Assembly: GCF_026210795.1 (NCBI RefSeq) | Contig: NC_089430.1 | Location: 744,001 to 808,000, forward strand | DNA: 64,000 nucleotides | Direction: 5' to 3' | Source of the DNA: Rhizophagus irregularis | Taxonomy: Eukaryota > Glomeromycota > Glomeromycetes > Glomerales > Glomeraceae | In this document: positions 1 through 11,719 of the stretch, piece by piece | Position numbering within the stretch: position 1 is the stretch's first letter | How the letters are laid out: every line of letters begins with the position of its first letter | Notes under the pieces: model-generated | What the model was told of the DNA's origin: nothing | The model's input: only the letters and a program-made list of their open reading frames with translations | The model's database searches: none | Translations under genes and position numbers: made by a program

Positions 1-2292
1 TGAATATTTTGATAATATAACAAGTATGAAATATTCAGGTATTTATAAAAAATCTTACCTTATTACTCATTCAATCTACTTATATAAACTAATATTTAAT
101 AAATATTTTTATGTAATGACAGAATGTTTGGATTGTGAAGTTAAAGATTGAAATAGAAATGTGTCATTTTATGTTCTTGGATTTTTGATGTGGTAGTCAC
201 TTAGCACAATTATATAGTTTCTGTTTAACACGCACTGATTATGTGAACTTCTTTTTTTCATAAATAAAATCAATTTGTGATATGTTTATTAAAAATTATC
301 ACCGATGAATTTTTAGTCAGTATAAACGTAGTAAATTCTAATTTTAAATGTGGAAATACTATTCGTAAAAAATCCAGATACCATGAAGAATAAAAGTATG
401 AAGCATAAAGCATATAAAGTATATAAAATTACCATTAAGGACTAGGCCATGATTGGGCGAAATTCTTGGTTAATATGATTTTCTAGTTAAAATTGAAAAA
501 ATTGAACTATATACAAATAAGTCATTTTGGTATTCTGCAATGGTCGCCCATGATCAGTTACCAGTCAGTCATAACTGGTAGTTAAGAACCTTTAACCAAT
601 TACTGATCACTTTAGTTGACCATTTAACCGACCGTTTGACAACAAACTCTATAAATAATTTGAATTTGTGTAATATAGAAACGCGTGATATGTCCGTGCC
701 TGATCTATTCCATAATTATTATAATTATTATGGCCTGTCTGGTCATGTATACATTCTGATCCAGTTCCGGTTAATGAAATTTTGATTGGATATTATTTAT
801 AATACTAACAATAATTTATTTATTTCTTTTTTTTTTTGATCAGCATGTTTTTTTTTTTAAACCGAATTCCTTTTTTTTTGTATTATTAATATTTTTTATT
901 TTTTATTTTTTTTTTCAAACCCGACTTATTTTATTTATTTTTTTTTTCTTCAGTTTTTTTTTTATTTTTGGTTTTTTTCAATGCCAATAATAATTTTTTT
1001 CGATCAGGTTTTTGTTTTTTCAGTCACCGAATATAAATTTTTTAAAATTATTTTCTATTTATTTTCAATACTGGAAAATAATTTTTTTAATTTTTTATTT
1101 CAGTCTTTTTCAAATACCGAAAATAATTTTTTTTTAATTGGTTTTTTTTTATTTTTTTGATTTAAGCTGAAAAATTTAATTTTTTTTAATTTTAACTGAT
1201 CTTTTTCTTTTAATTATCGCAATATCAAATATATAATATTTAGTACAGTGGCTATCAAAAAATTAAGTTTGAATTGTGTAATGTGTAGTATGCTGCGTCA
1301 AATCTACTAATAGATCGGTAGAGAATGCCAATAATTTCTTCTATATCAACATGAGATCTTTTCTGGTGTTTTTAAGTTTCTTTATTGGGTTCTAGAAGTA
1401 CTATGTGGGTTAGACTTTCAATAGTATTAAAGAAATGTAGTAACATTCTTTTTTTTTTGTTTTTAGACTACTCATCACTGGAACATTCTATAGACTTGAA
1501 CGAACCTGCACTTAGGTACTGTATATAGAGGGATGTTGGGTATAGCAATAATATACTGCCATATTTAAATTTTTTTATGTAAATTTCATATGATGTATAC
1601 TGACATTTTTACTAAAATTAAACAATTTTGGAGCAATAGAAGCAACGGATGGCTGCCAGTAATTAACTAAAGTTAATTATTTTTTATTTTGTTTGATATT
1701 TTGGGATTGTCTCAGTTTATAATAGGTATTTGGCGTTTATTTTTTAAAAAACAATCAAAATAAATTAATTAAAATTTCTTTTTTTATTCTCGGGCTTTAA
1801 ACAAATGAAATCAGTTTATCTTTGAACTTAAATGACTAAGCATCAATTGTAATTTTGCTTAATATAACGATTTTATTACGAGCAAATTTTTAATAAATAA
1901 AAACTCGCTCTTGATTACTTACTTCTCTTTATTCTTTAGCAGTAGCAATGCAATAGCATCATCTTTATCATCTTTTAAATTAAATTATTTTGACGCGCTT
2001 TTTTGATTTTGTCTAGAGTGTTTTATATATTTTAATAACTAATCCATCTTTAAATTCGTTATATTTGTTATATTTGTAGTATTTTATATGTTTCTTTGAT
2101 AGTTTTTAATTTTTATCTATCTGGAGTATTTAATGAACTCGTTTTTTATTAATTAATTTTGCGTAATACTTGAAGAAAAAAATGAAGGTAAAAAGTTTTG
2201 AACTAAAAAATGGAACAAAAAGTAAGAAAAAATTGCGAGTAAAAATAATATGCTGGAAATTAGATAACTACAATTTATTTCGAGAGAAGAAA
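1..2292. other. Gene-free AT-rich stretch
   Basis: No credible reading frame was seen. The stretch holds a dispersed repeat copy (640-1200, listed separately) with long T runs at about 820-1210; the rest is plain AT-rich spacer. Confidence 0.6.
640..1200 (+). repeat. Dispersed repeat copy 1, with poly-T tail region
   Basis: Contains GATCCAGTTCCGGTTAATGA followed by AAATTTTGATTGG and then several hundred bases of interrupted T tracts. The same order (core, then T-rich tail) recurs on the minus strand at 20800-21302, and the core recurs at 10042-10175. The boundaries are approximate and the class of repeat is unknown. Confidence 0.5.
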
Positions 2293-2557
2293 CCCTGTAA
2301 AAAAAAAATGTCCGGAAATTGTAGCTAAAAACATCCGGAAAATGTCCGTGTGTCCGGAAAACGTCCAGAAAATTGCAATATTCCGGACACTTTCTGGACG
2401 CTGGGTCTGAACCCTCCTAGACATTTTCTGGACATTTTCCGGAAAATGGAAATTTTCCAACGTCCGGAATATTGCAATATTCCGGACATATTCCAGACAA
2501 ATAAACATTTTCCGGACGTTTTCAGCTACAATTTCCGGACATTCTTTTTTTATAGGG
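2293..2557. mobile_element. Hairpin MITE-like element, CCCTRTAAAAAA termini
   Basis: A 265-bp element starts with CCCTGTAAAAAA and ends with the reverse complement of CCCTATAAAAAA. Terminal inverted repeats extend about 37 bp through TGTCCGGAAATTGTAGCT. The inner part is also an imperfect palindrome built from TCCGGA-containing words, so the whole element could fold into one long hairpin. Reading frames on both strands here are by-products of this symmetry. A flanking AAA on each side may be a 3-bp target duplication, but this is weak. An element with the same type of ends lies at 46256-46382. Confidence 0.75.
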
Positions 2558-2657
2558 AAATTTTATTGGAAACTTAATTCAGAATATAATAATAATAATA
2601 AGATGAATGAAAATTATAGAACAAATCCTAATAATAGATTTGTACAAACAAGACATG

Positions 2658-3302
2658 ATCTAATTGTAATAAATATACTGTAGCAAAAGAGTGTTGGCAC
2701 AACAATAATAGGCTTCAAAGAGGTGCAAACACAAGTAAATTAATTTGCTGTACGTGCGAAAATTCTCTGGAAGTATCACAGTTAAATGTTCAAGAAGCAC
2801 GAATAGCTGATCACACATGGCGCAACGGCTCTTATGTTCTTGTGTACACCCTCCAAACGCGTATAATAAGCAGTGGTTAATTGCATCCGTATGTGATACT
2901 GTGCCATCTTCATTTACAATAAGCTCATTTTCGAAACCTCATTTTAGATGATGGCGTAATTTTTCAAGTTCATTTACTAGTGAATTCTTGAGTTTTTGAG
3001 ATTTTTATTTTTTTTAAAAAAAATAAAAATTAGAAAATAATATTTATTTCCAATTTTTTATAAATAATAAATTCAAACAAAATTTTGTTACATAATATTC
3101 TCATTGTATACCTGTGATTCCTTTTCTACATGTAATCGTACCAAACTAATTAACGTATTAAACACTCCATAATAATATTCACCGCAAATATTACATGGCC
3201 CACCCAAATCTTTTCGATACACATATTGACCACTTGCCAAATGTACCATAAAAGAGGTCCTCATTATTCCATCAGGATATCCTCAAATTTTTGCCATAGA
3301 GT
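2658..3302 (-). pseudogene. Decayed Cys-rich protein, one intron, in-frame stop
   Basis: Reading right to left, an open stretch at about 3300-3114 gives GGPCNICGEYYYGVF and RLHVEKES. A GTATAC donor near 3113 and an AG acceptor near 2983 bound an AT-rich intron. The reading resumes as LVNELEKLRHHLK, meets a TGA (about 2940), and continues open to a TAG near 2658, giving NEDGTVSHTDAINHC, GGCTQEHKSRCAMCDQLF and LLEHL. Cys and His pairs (CNIC, CAMCDQ) suggest metal binding. No start codon is seen and the reading stops just upstream. It resembles the multi-copy uncharacterised proteins linked to transposons in these fungi, but I cannot name the family. Function is probably lost. Confidence 0.5.
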
Positions 3303-3955
3303 TTCTTTATCTTTTAGATGTAGTAACAGTAGGTTAGTTTCAGATCAACATGATAAGAGCTCATCGTGACATTTTTTTGTCAGAGAAATCAATTCTCTAT
3401 CTTTTATTTCGGAGATAAAATTTAAAACTGATTTGCACTAATTAAATCGTTTGAAGTCAAAAAAGAAATTGTAGTAAGTTTATTTCATTTATGAAATAAC
3501 AAACGACATCATATTCAAACTTACTTGCAATTTTTATTGTATTTCTCTAAATCCAAACTTTTGTGTTATAATAGAAAGAATTCGTTGCTTTCCATCTAAT
3601 CTGCATTTATTAACTTTGATCGCTTCTTTGATTGTTTTCTTTTATAAATTCGACTTCATTATTATAAACACCATTTAGCAAATTCTTACTAAATAAGTAT
3701 GGAAGTGTGGTACTGTCACTACTGGAATTCACCGCGCACGTCCAAAATTCAGGCTATATAAAAGTAAATTTTTTTTTTTTAGTAAAAATCTGATTCAATT
3801 TTTAACTACGTGATTATATCAGATCGAATTTTATGAAATTTTAGTATAAATGGCTAATTACAAAAAAACTTACCTTCGATTTTTGCTTTTTATAAGGCGT
3901 TAAATTCGTACAACCCACGCTTTTCATCATCTTCCTCCAAGCACGTAACTCCCAG
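3303..3955. other. Non-coding stretch before satellite
   Basis: Contains scattered fragments that may continue the minus-strand pseudogene upstream (short Lys-rich readings near 3350-3450), with several stops. No intact gene was seen. Confidence 0.45.
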
Positions 3956-5279
3956 TTCTGACCTACACTGACTATGAACAAAAAAAGTAAAAAATAAACT
4001 CAACCAAACGCGGCCCATTTCGAGCTCTCACGTAATGGTTGTGATTCTTAGATAGTTCATAATAAAGTAAAAAAACCATTAACAATAAACATACCAAAAG
4101 TGAATACAAATTTCTTAATCAGCACGGCAGATCACTGACTCTGACCTACACTGACTATGAACAAAAAAAGTAAAAAATAAACTCAACCAAACGCGGCCCA
4201 TTTTGAGCTCTCACGTAATGGTTGTGATTCTTTAGATAGTTCATAATAAAATAAAAAACCATTGACACTAAACATACCAGATCACCAGTTCTGACCTATA
4301 CCGACTTTGAACGAAAAAAAGCAAAAATAAACTCAACCAAACGCGGCCCATTTCGAGCTCTCACGTTATGGTTGTGATTCTTTAGATAGTTCATAACAAA
4401 GTAAAAACCCATTAACAATAAACATACCAAAAGTGAATACAAATTTCTTAATCAGCACGGCAGATCACCGGTTCTGACCTACACCTACTATGAACAAAAA
4501 AAAGTAAAAAATAAACTCAACCAAACGCGGCCCATTTTGAGCTCTCACGTAATGGTTGTGATAATTCATAACAAAGTAAAAACAATTAACACTAAACATA
4601 CCAGATCACCGGTTCTGACCTACACCGATTATGAACGAAAAAAAGTAAAAATAAACTCAACCAAACGCGGCCCATTTTGAGCTCTCACGTTATGGTTGTG
4701 ATTCTTTAGATAGTTCATAATAAAGTAAAAAACCATTAACACTAAACATACCAAAGTGAATACAAATTTCTTAATCAGCACAGCAGATCACCGGTTCTTG
4801 ACCTACACCGACTATGAACAAAAAAAAGTAAAGAACAAACTCAACCAAACGCGGCCCATTTCGAGCTCTCACGTAATGGTTGTGATTCTTAGATAGTTCA
4901 TAATAAAGTAAAAAAACCATTAACAATAAACATACCAAAAGTGAATACAAATTTCTTAATCAGCACGGCAGATCACTGACTCTGACCTACACTGACTATG
5001 AATAAAAAAAGTAAAAAACTCAACCAAACGCGGCCCATTTCGAGCTCTCACGTAATGGTTGTGGTTCTTTAGATAGTTCATAACAAAGCAAAAAACCATT
5101 AACACTAAACATACCAGATCACCGGTTCTGACCTACACTATGAACAAAAAAAGTAAAAAATAAACTCAACCAAACGCGGCCCATTTCGAGCTCTCACGTT
5201 ATGGTTGTGATTCTTTAGGTGATTCATAATAAAGTAAAAATCATTAACACTAAACATATCAAAAGTGAATACAAATCTC
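3956..5279 (+). repeat. Satellite array, 8 units of long and short forms
   Basis: Eight head-to-tail units each begin TTCTGACCTACAC (with small changes) and contain AACTCAACCAAACGCGGCCC and GAGCTCTCACGT, followed by GGTTGTGATTCTTTAGATAG. Starts lie near 3956, 4140, 4289, 4471, 4611, 4794, 4980 and 5122. Long units are about 183-185 bp. Short units are about 140-149 bp and lack the AAGTGAATACAAATTTCTTA block. The order is long, short, long, short, long, long, short, then a final partial unit. No open reading frame spans units. Confidence 0.85.
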
Positions 5280-5403
5280 CACTTTTAAAGATTAACCTTG
5301 GGGTGGGTTCCCGTATGATGGGACCTGGTCATCTATTTGCAACCCTTTAAAGCCGTCTGGCCAACACGGTGTGCAGTCAAAGATTATGGCCAGTGGGTCG
5401 GAG

Positions 5404-5693
5404 GCAATGTTATTATCCGTAAAAGCCTTTTGTTGTTCGTATGGACCATCCCGTCAACTTTTTTTTTGTTAGAGAGTTTAGTTTTATCCATAAAAGACTT
5501 TAATTGTTCGTATGGACTGTCCCGACACCTTTTTTGTTATTAGAGTTTAGTTTTATCCATAAAAGACTTTTATTGTTCGTATGGACTGGCCCCGTCATCC
5601 TTTTTTTTGTTGGAGAGTTTAGTTTTATTCATAAAAGCTTTTTTGTTGTTCGTATGAACAGTCCCATCATCTTTTTTTGTTAGAAGAGCGGAA
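5404..5693 (+). repeat. Four tandem copies of a ~70-bp unit
   Basis: Each unit carries the words ATCCATAAAAGACTTT, TTGTTCGTATGGAC and TCCCGTCA followed by a T run and GTTAGAG. The copies start near 5404, 5468, 5538 and 5609. The sequence just upstream (5300-5400) is less AT-rich and may be part of the same repeat family. A short reading frame crossing this block is not credible as a gene. Confidence 0.7.
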
Positions 5694-6834
5694 CAGAGTT
5701 TTTTTATTAGGTAGTAGCTTTTTTGTTAGGAAGATGTCCCCTTTTTATATTATTTTCTTATCCCGTGATATAAGTCTATCAACCATGACGTCATCTTTAC
5801 TATAATTTTAAATGGCCGAGCTATCATATGACTAAAAAGGTATTGAAATCATTGCGTCACGACTCACGAGTTTTTTTTTCTTTCAAAAAAAAAAAAAATT
5901 GATAAATTTGTAACCCCAACTTTTGTATAACTTATTCTTAATGAACAGCAAATTTCCATATCGGTTAGACTATTTGCCTTAAAATACAGCGGAGAGTCAA
6001 ACCTAGAAATACAAATATGCATGATCGCATGATCAATTTAATCAATATTAGCAAAATTTTAATGTAAGAAAGTTTATCATCTGAAAATAGATGATAATTA
6101 CACAGCCTCAAAAAAAAAATAAAATAAAATAAAATTCCGACCAAAAAAATCTTTTCATCTAATCAAATTATTCTAACCATGATAAATATGGAATAGATCA
6201 GGCGTAAAGGTATCACGTGTTTCCTTAAGGCTATTTATAATTTTATACAGAGCAAGCGATGACATTACATGCAAATATTATATTAATAATATGTAACTTA
6301 CCTACAATAATTTTATAAATTAATAATTTTGTTAGTTTAAATTAGCAGTCACCCGTTACTTCGCACTGACATCAATGGTTTTAAACCATTTAATAAAGTA
6401 TGCACAAATAAATTACATTCATGATAAGAAAAATCATAATATCTATGAAGAATTTAAAATATATAAATATAAATTGAATTTCTTAACCATTTAATAATTG
6501 TAATAATTGTTGACAATAAACTTTTACCAAAATTATCACAAAATTTGCTTGAAATCTTTAAATGATGAAGATATTATGATATTACAATTGAAGTTGACAA
6601 TGTCCCTGACGTAAAATATTTCGTGCTCATATGATTATTTTAAATTATCGTTCCCCTTATTTACGAAGAAGTTTTATCAACAAATAAAAAGAGGAATGAT
6701 GAAACTTTGGCGCACCAAATATTTCACCTGAAATTTTTAATGTGGTTAATGTGGTTTTAAGGTAAAAAAAATATATATATATAAAATAAATATTTATAAT
6801 TATTATACTTTATTATTCAAAAGTGTTTATTTTA
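5694..6834. other. Non-coding AT-rich stretch
   Basis: No gene, RNA gene or clear repeat was seen. Confidence 0.5.
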
Positions 6835-7610
6835 GATATATTTATGGAGGGAAATTATCTTTGGGAGAATATGAGGTTTAGGATATCATCGAAATCTTGG
6901 TCACTGCTAATGAACTTGGCCTTCAAGAATTATTTCCTTATTTAAAAACCTTTTTAATTAAAAGAAAATTTGATCGAATGGAACAAAACTTTGATTTGAT
7001 ATATCGAACGAGTTTTGAAAATAATTCTTTTACATCTTCAAAATACTGTACTAATTTAATCACTAATCAATTGAATGAATTACAAGTCTGGGAACATGTG
7101 ATTATATGGGGACTTGCTCAAAATCGGGGACTTCCATCTGACATTGAAAACTATTCAAAAGATGATTTCAATGAAATATCAGAACCTGGGATAGGATCAT
7201 CAATAAGACCAAAAAATATTGATTCTACAATCATTATATTTCAACATGTTGAATTAATCTCAAAATGGATTGATAGATTAGAGAACACGGACAAGATATG
7301 AATTTAAATTAATTTCTCGTGGATTTCGTGACGGATGTACGGTTAAAAAATTCCATGAAATTTGTGATAACAAAGCCCGCACTGTTACATTTATTAAAGT
7401 TAAAGACGGTGATAAAATTTTGGGAGGATATAATCCGATTGAATGGAAATCTAATAATCTTTATGGTATTACTAAAGATGGTTTTATATTTCTTTTAGAA
7501 ATAATGATTATATTTTAAGTCGCATAATAAATGAAAGGAGCGCTACACGTAACTGTTGGAATTACGGTCCATCATTTGGAAATGGTGATTTGTGATTATA
7601 TGGGTTAAAT
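6835..7610 (+). pseudogene. BTB/BACK-TLDc domain protein, broken
   Basis: The reading starts inside the end of a BTB domain (YIYGG) and runs through ILVTANELGLQELFPYL, typical of the BTB-BACK junction in this fungal family. It continues through QVWEHVIIWGLAQN of the BACK domain to a TGA at 7299-7301. In another frame it resumes as the TLDc start: FKLISRGFRDG, KKFHEICDN, then ILGGYNPIEWKS up to about 7518. Relative to intact relatives as I know them, the BACK part has lost about 27 residues before QVWEHV and a larger piece before the linker. The TLDc domain is frameshifted and unfinished. There is no upstream BTB start. Intact members would be Cul3-adaptor-like or TLDc proteins; this copy is dead. 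Confidence 0.75.
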
Positions 7611-7789
7611 ATTAGTTGCACAAAATAGAAGTTTTATTATAGAAGTTGAGTTTCAAATTGTATAGAATTAACGAAAAATTCATAATATTTAATTTTATAG
7701 TTTCTTTTTTCATATTAGATTGAAATATTTTATTTTTTGTAATTTCAAAGGATAAATTTTATTGATTAAAATACTTGCTATAATCTTTT

Positions 7790-9110
7790 ATATAGTATCG
7801 TTTAGCCATTCCATTATTATGGGAAGACACATTTTCAATTAAAAAACTTAAAAATTATCATTTCATTGAAATTTATTTACAATATTTAGAAGAAAAGGTA
7901 AAGAAAAATTACAAGATTATGGTATTAATAAAAATTTATTTCCTTTAAATACATTATTCAATTATCTTAGTTTCATTAAACATTTAAATACACAGAATGT
8001 TATTACAATTATTAAACTGTGAGTTAGAAATTCATCAATTAGAGAAATTGGAAAGCAATCAAATCAAACTTACATTACAGAATATAATCTTTTAAATTTA
8101 TATATGAATCATTATTTAAGATATTTATTGAAAGAGAAACAAATTTGAATATTTTTGACATTTTTATCTTATCAAATGATGATTGTGATTATTTTAATAT
8201 TGTTTTTAAATTAATTTTACAAAATCAAAGTTTCATTTATAATATCAAAAATTTAAATTTCAACATTTATCCAACACGCATAAATATAACAACAATTATC
8301 CTTTATTTAAAATCAATTAATATAATGTCGTTATGATCAATATTTTAATATAATTCATTTACCACATGTATCTAATTCCAGAAACTTAAATTATTTATTT
8401 ACTTCATTCAAAAATTCTAATATTTTGAATACTTTAAAAATAATTACTTTTCGTAATATTAGTTTTAATGACATTTTTGCTTTTAATAAAATATTTGAAC
8501 AATTAAATTTTAGAATCTACTCATATTATTGATTGTGACTCTTTAAATTCTTTTATTCAACGAATTCTTAATATTACCAAACCTTTTAAATTAAAAACTT
8601 TATTTATGAATAATGAGTTACTGAATATTGATTTATTACAAAAATCTGGTAAGTATTTAGAAAATGTTAGTTTTGGGAAATATTGGTCAAATCTTAATCA
8701 TCTTGCAATTCATTAAATTCATCAGATAAGTGATATATTGAAATTAGCTTAATTGTATTACAAAATTTAGGACAAATCCTACCTTAAATTAGAATATTTA
8801 GATTTAAATCTTATAATTGAAAATGCAAGTGATTTTGAAATATTTTTAAAAATTCTCTCAAAATACTTTTATTAATAGATTATGTATTAGAATTATTATT
8901 ATTCGTGAAGGCGGGAATGATATTTTACATTATATAAAGGTTAAGTTAAATATTTGGGTTTTAAGGTGAATAATAATGATTTATTCGTCTTAAAAGATAT
9001 ATAAAGTAAAAGAATTTAAATTATATAATATTAAGGTTCAAATTTATTCTTCTTTAAGTACTGAATTTGTTTATACTTTTAAAAAAATGTATTAGTAACT
9101 AATGTATTCA
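7790..9110 (+). pseudogene. F-box/LRR-like protein of glomeromycete type, heavily decayed
   Basis: Fragments in shifting frames keep the order expected for the large F-box/LRR-like family of these fungi. Near 7960 is LFNYLSFIKHLNT, near 8400 is NYLFTSFKNSNILNTLKI, near 8510-8720 are DCDSLNSFIQRILNITKP and LLQKSGKYLENVSFGKYW, and near 8770-8890 are NLGQILP and LEYLDLNLIIENASDFEIF. Frameshifts and stops separate the pieces and no single frame exceeds about 60 codons. The F-box itself is not visible. The assignment rests on family resemblance recalled from experience. Confidence 0.55.
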
Positions 9111-11261
9111 TTATAAAAATCATATATATTTTCTTTCTACAGATTATAATAAAATGCCCATTGACGTGACGTCGTGCCATCGCCAAATTGGCAATTAAAA
9201 GAAAAAAAAGCTTGACAGAACAATATCTTCCACTGAATTCCTAATATTGATTAATCGAAAATTGGTTCGTTTAATAATGCGTGCGAAGTTATAAAATGTA
9301 CATAATTTTATTCCAAAAAAAAACTTACTAATTGACGAGAAAATTATTGCTGTTTCCATAAAATTATTAACTTGTTCAATAATAATTCTAGTAAATAATT
9401 TCTGTATACAGTATTTATTATCCATAAGACTATAACAACTGACATTGGTTAATGATTCCGTTATACTATTTCTGAACTCGTTTTCACATTGCAACTTTTT
9501 AATTTTTCCATGTCCTTTTATGTCATATTTTATGCTTTTAATGTTTCTTGACTTGGAATTTTGATTGAAAAATATATAAATTTTAACGTTTTTTATATTT
9601 TTTAAAATAAATATTTACGTATTTAAATTTTTGAACACCATAAAAAATAATTCATATATAAAGAATTTTATTTGACAATTTTATAACGAAAATATTATTC
9701 TAAACATAAAAAAATAACTGAGTAGGATAGTAGAATATTTAAGTTTATATAATTATCATCAAATTTAATAATAATAATAAAAATACTAACTATAATATCA
9801 GTACAATGATTTTTGTTCACCTAAAATTTCATTTATACAAATTTTTTACCCAATTTTATTGAAGCAAAATACTAATAAGATTACTTCTTACAATCTAATT
9901 TTGATTACATTGACATTATTGTAGAAAATTGACTATTTTGTCTATTAACAAGAGGTCATGTTCACGGGAAGTCTATAGAAGATTTTAATTAAAAGTTATT
10001 GTAAAAAATGACTTATTATTGCGTAACTAAAAAATTTATTTGACGTTTAGAATACCTCCATATAGATAATTTGTATAGCAGAAAAATTTATAATTTAGTT
10101 GCCATGTAAACATTCCGATGGCCAATTCATGTGGCTAATCCGATTCCAGTTAATAAAATTTTGATATTTTTATAGGTAATAAGTAAAATAGTGCTATACG
10201 TTGATATGAGCTCAGTACGAACGCCTTTATATTTTGATAGTACATACGTTTACATAAATTATACTAGTACTGTACTAAAAATACTTTTGTACAACTTTGG
10301 CAGTTCATCTTGGAATTTTTTTACGAAACTTTTCTCTCATCCTATTTCTTCCTAATAATTTTTTTTTCATAATTATTCTTCCAACGAACAGTTTTTACCA
10401 CTATGATAAAATTTTTTAATATATACAGTCAGGGATCATGTTACAACTAAATTTTTGTATCCGGATCAGTTTCTACTAACTGTGTTTTGAACCAAATACT
10501 ATAGTTATTTCTTTGAAAATTTGGAAAAAGATCCTTTTAATTTCACGAAAAAATCACAGTTTAATGTTTTGGAAAGAGTTTCTTGTTCCCTTAAGAAAAT
10601 ATTGATTAAAACGAAAATTGAGATAACTTCCCTAATTTTACATATCTAAATAATTTATTTTCGTTGCTTATTTCATTTTTTTAAAAAAAAACACTTTCAA
10701 GAATTTATTATTTCTCTTAAATAAATAATACTGATAACTATTAGATGCTAATATTTGACGGAAGTCACAGAACCTATATAAACATTATGCATAATAAATT
10801 TGAAAATTTGATTAGGTCCAAAGCTTTAAACTATTTAAAAAATTTTTATATAAAATAGTACTTTTTATTTTTTTTATAGAGAATAGATGTTTTTTTTACA
10901 GTGAAGATTTTCAATTTTTATTATTTTTTCGTTTATATTTACAGTTTCAGTTTTATTTTATTGTATAGTCTTTTTTTGTAATATTTTTTTAGAATTTTAT
11001 TTGCATATATAAAAATTTAAGTCAACACATTTACGATTTTAAAGAAAAAAATCACTGTATTTATTTTTAATGAAGTAATACAAATAAAAAAAAACAATAA
11101 CAATGAATAAAAAAGATAAGTAAATTACAATGATCAAGGAGAAAGATGCTAATAAAAATGAAGCAACAATGGAGTAATGGAAAATAATAGAAGATGAAAG
11201 GGAGTAAAAAATAGTAATGAGAAGTGATAAGAAGCAAAAAGGAGAAATAGGGCATGATGAG
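9111..11261. other. Non-coding stretch with one dispersed repeat
   Basis: A 99-codon minus-strand frame at 9195-9494 has no recognisable motif and a low-complexity end, so it is not called. A dispersed repeat copy (10042-10175) is listed separately. Nothing else was seen. Confidence 0.5.
10042..10175 (+). repeat. Dispersed repeat copy 2
   Basis: Begins with GTTTAGAATACCTCCATA and later carries GTGGCTAATCCGATTCCAGT and TAAAATTTTGAT. The same blocks, in the same order, are found on the minus strand at 20800-21302; the second half also matches 740-780. Confidence 0.6.
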
Positions 11262-11719
11262 AGATGAAAAGTAGTGATGGGAGAAGAGGAGTGATGGGAG
11301 GTAAAAAGGAGTGATGGGAGACGAAGAGGAGTGATGGGAGACGAAAAGGAGTGATGGGAGACGAAAAGGAGTGATGGGAGACGAAAAGGAGTGATGAGAG
11401 ACGAAAAGGAGTGATGAGAGACGAAAACAAGTGATGGGAGATGATGAGGAGTGATGGGAATGATGGGAGACGAAAAGAAGTGATGGGAGATGAAAAGAAG
11501 TGATGGGAGACGAAAAGAAGTGATGGAAGATGAAGAGGAGCGATGGGTGAAGAAGTGATGGGAGATGAGGAGTGATGGGAGAGGAAAAGGAGTGATGAGA
11601 AACGAAAAGAAGTGATGGGAGACGAAAAGGAGCGATGGGAGACGAAAGAAGTGATGAGAAGATGAAGAGGAGTGATGGGAGACGAAAAGGAGTGATGAGA
11701 GACAAAAAGAAATGATGGG
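11262..11719 (+). repeat. 20-bp minisatellite, purine-rich
   Basis: About two dozen copies of AGTGATGGGAGACGAAAAGG with small changes (TGAGAG, GATGAAGAGG). The tract is strongly purine on the plus strand. It is open in all three minus frames (about 230-260 codons, Ser/His/Phe/Leu-rich), which follows from the lack of stop words in the unit and is not evidence for protein. Confidence 0.9.

Noticed and set aside
2275-2577. Frames on both strands with similar proteins
   Set aside because: The similarity of the two strands follows from the palindromic MITE; no coding evidence.
5337-5543. 68-codon plus-strand frame
   Set aside because: Crosses the 70-bp tandem repeat; no family resemblance.
9195-9494. 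99-codon minus-strand frame
   Set aside because: Starts and ends in low complexity; no recognisable domain.
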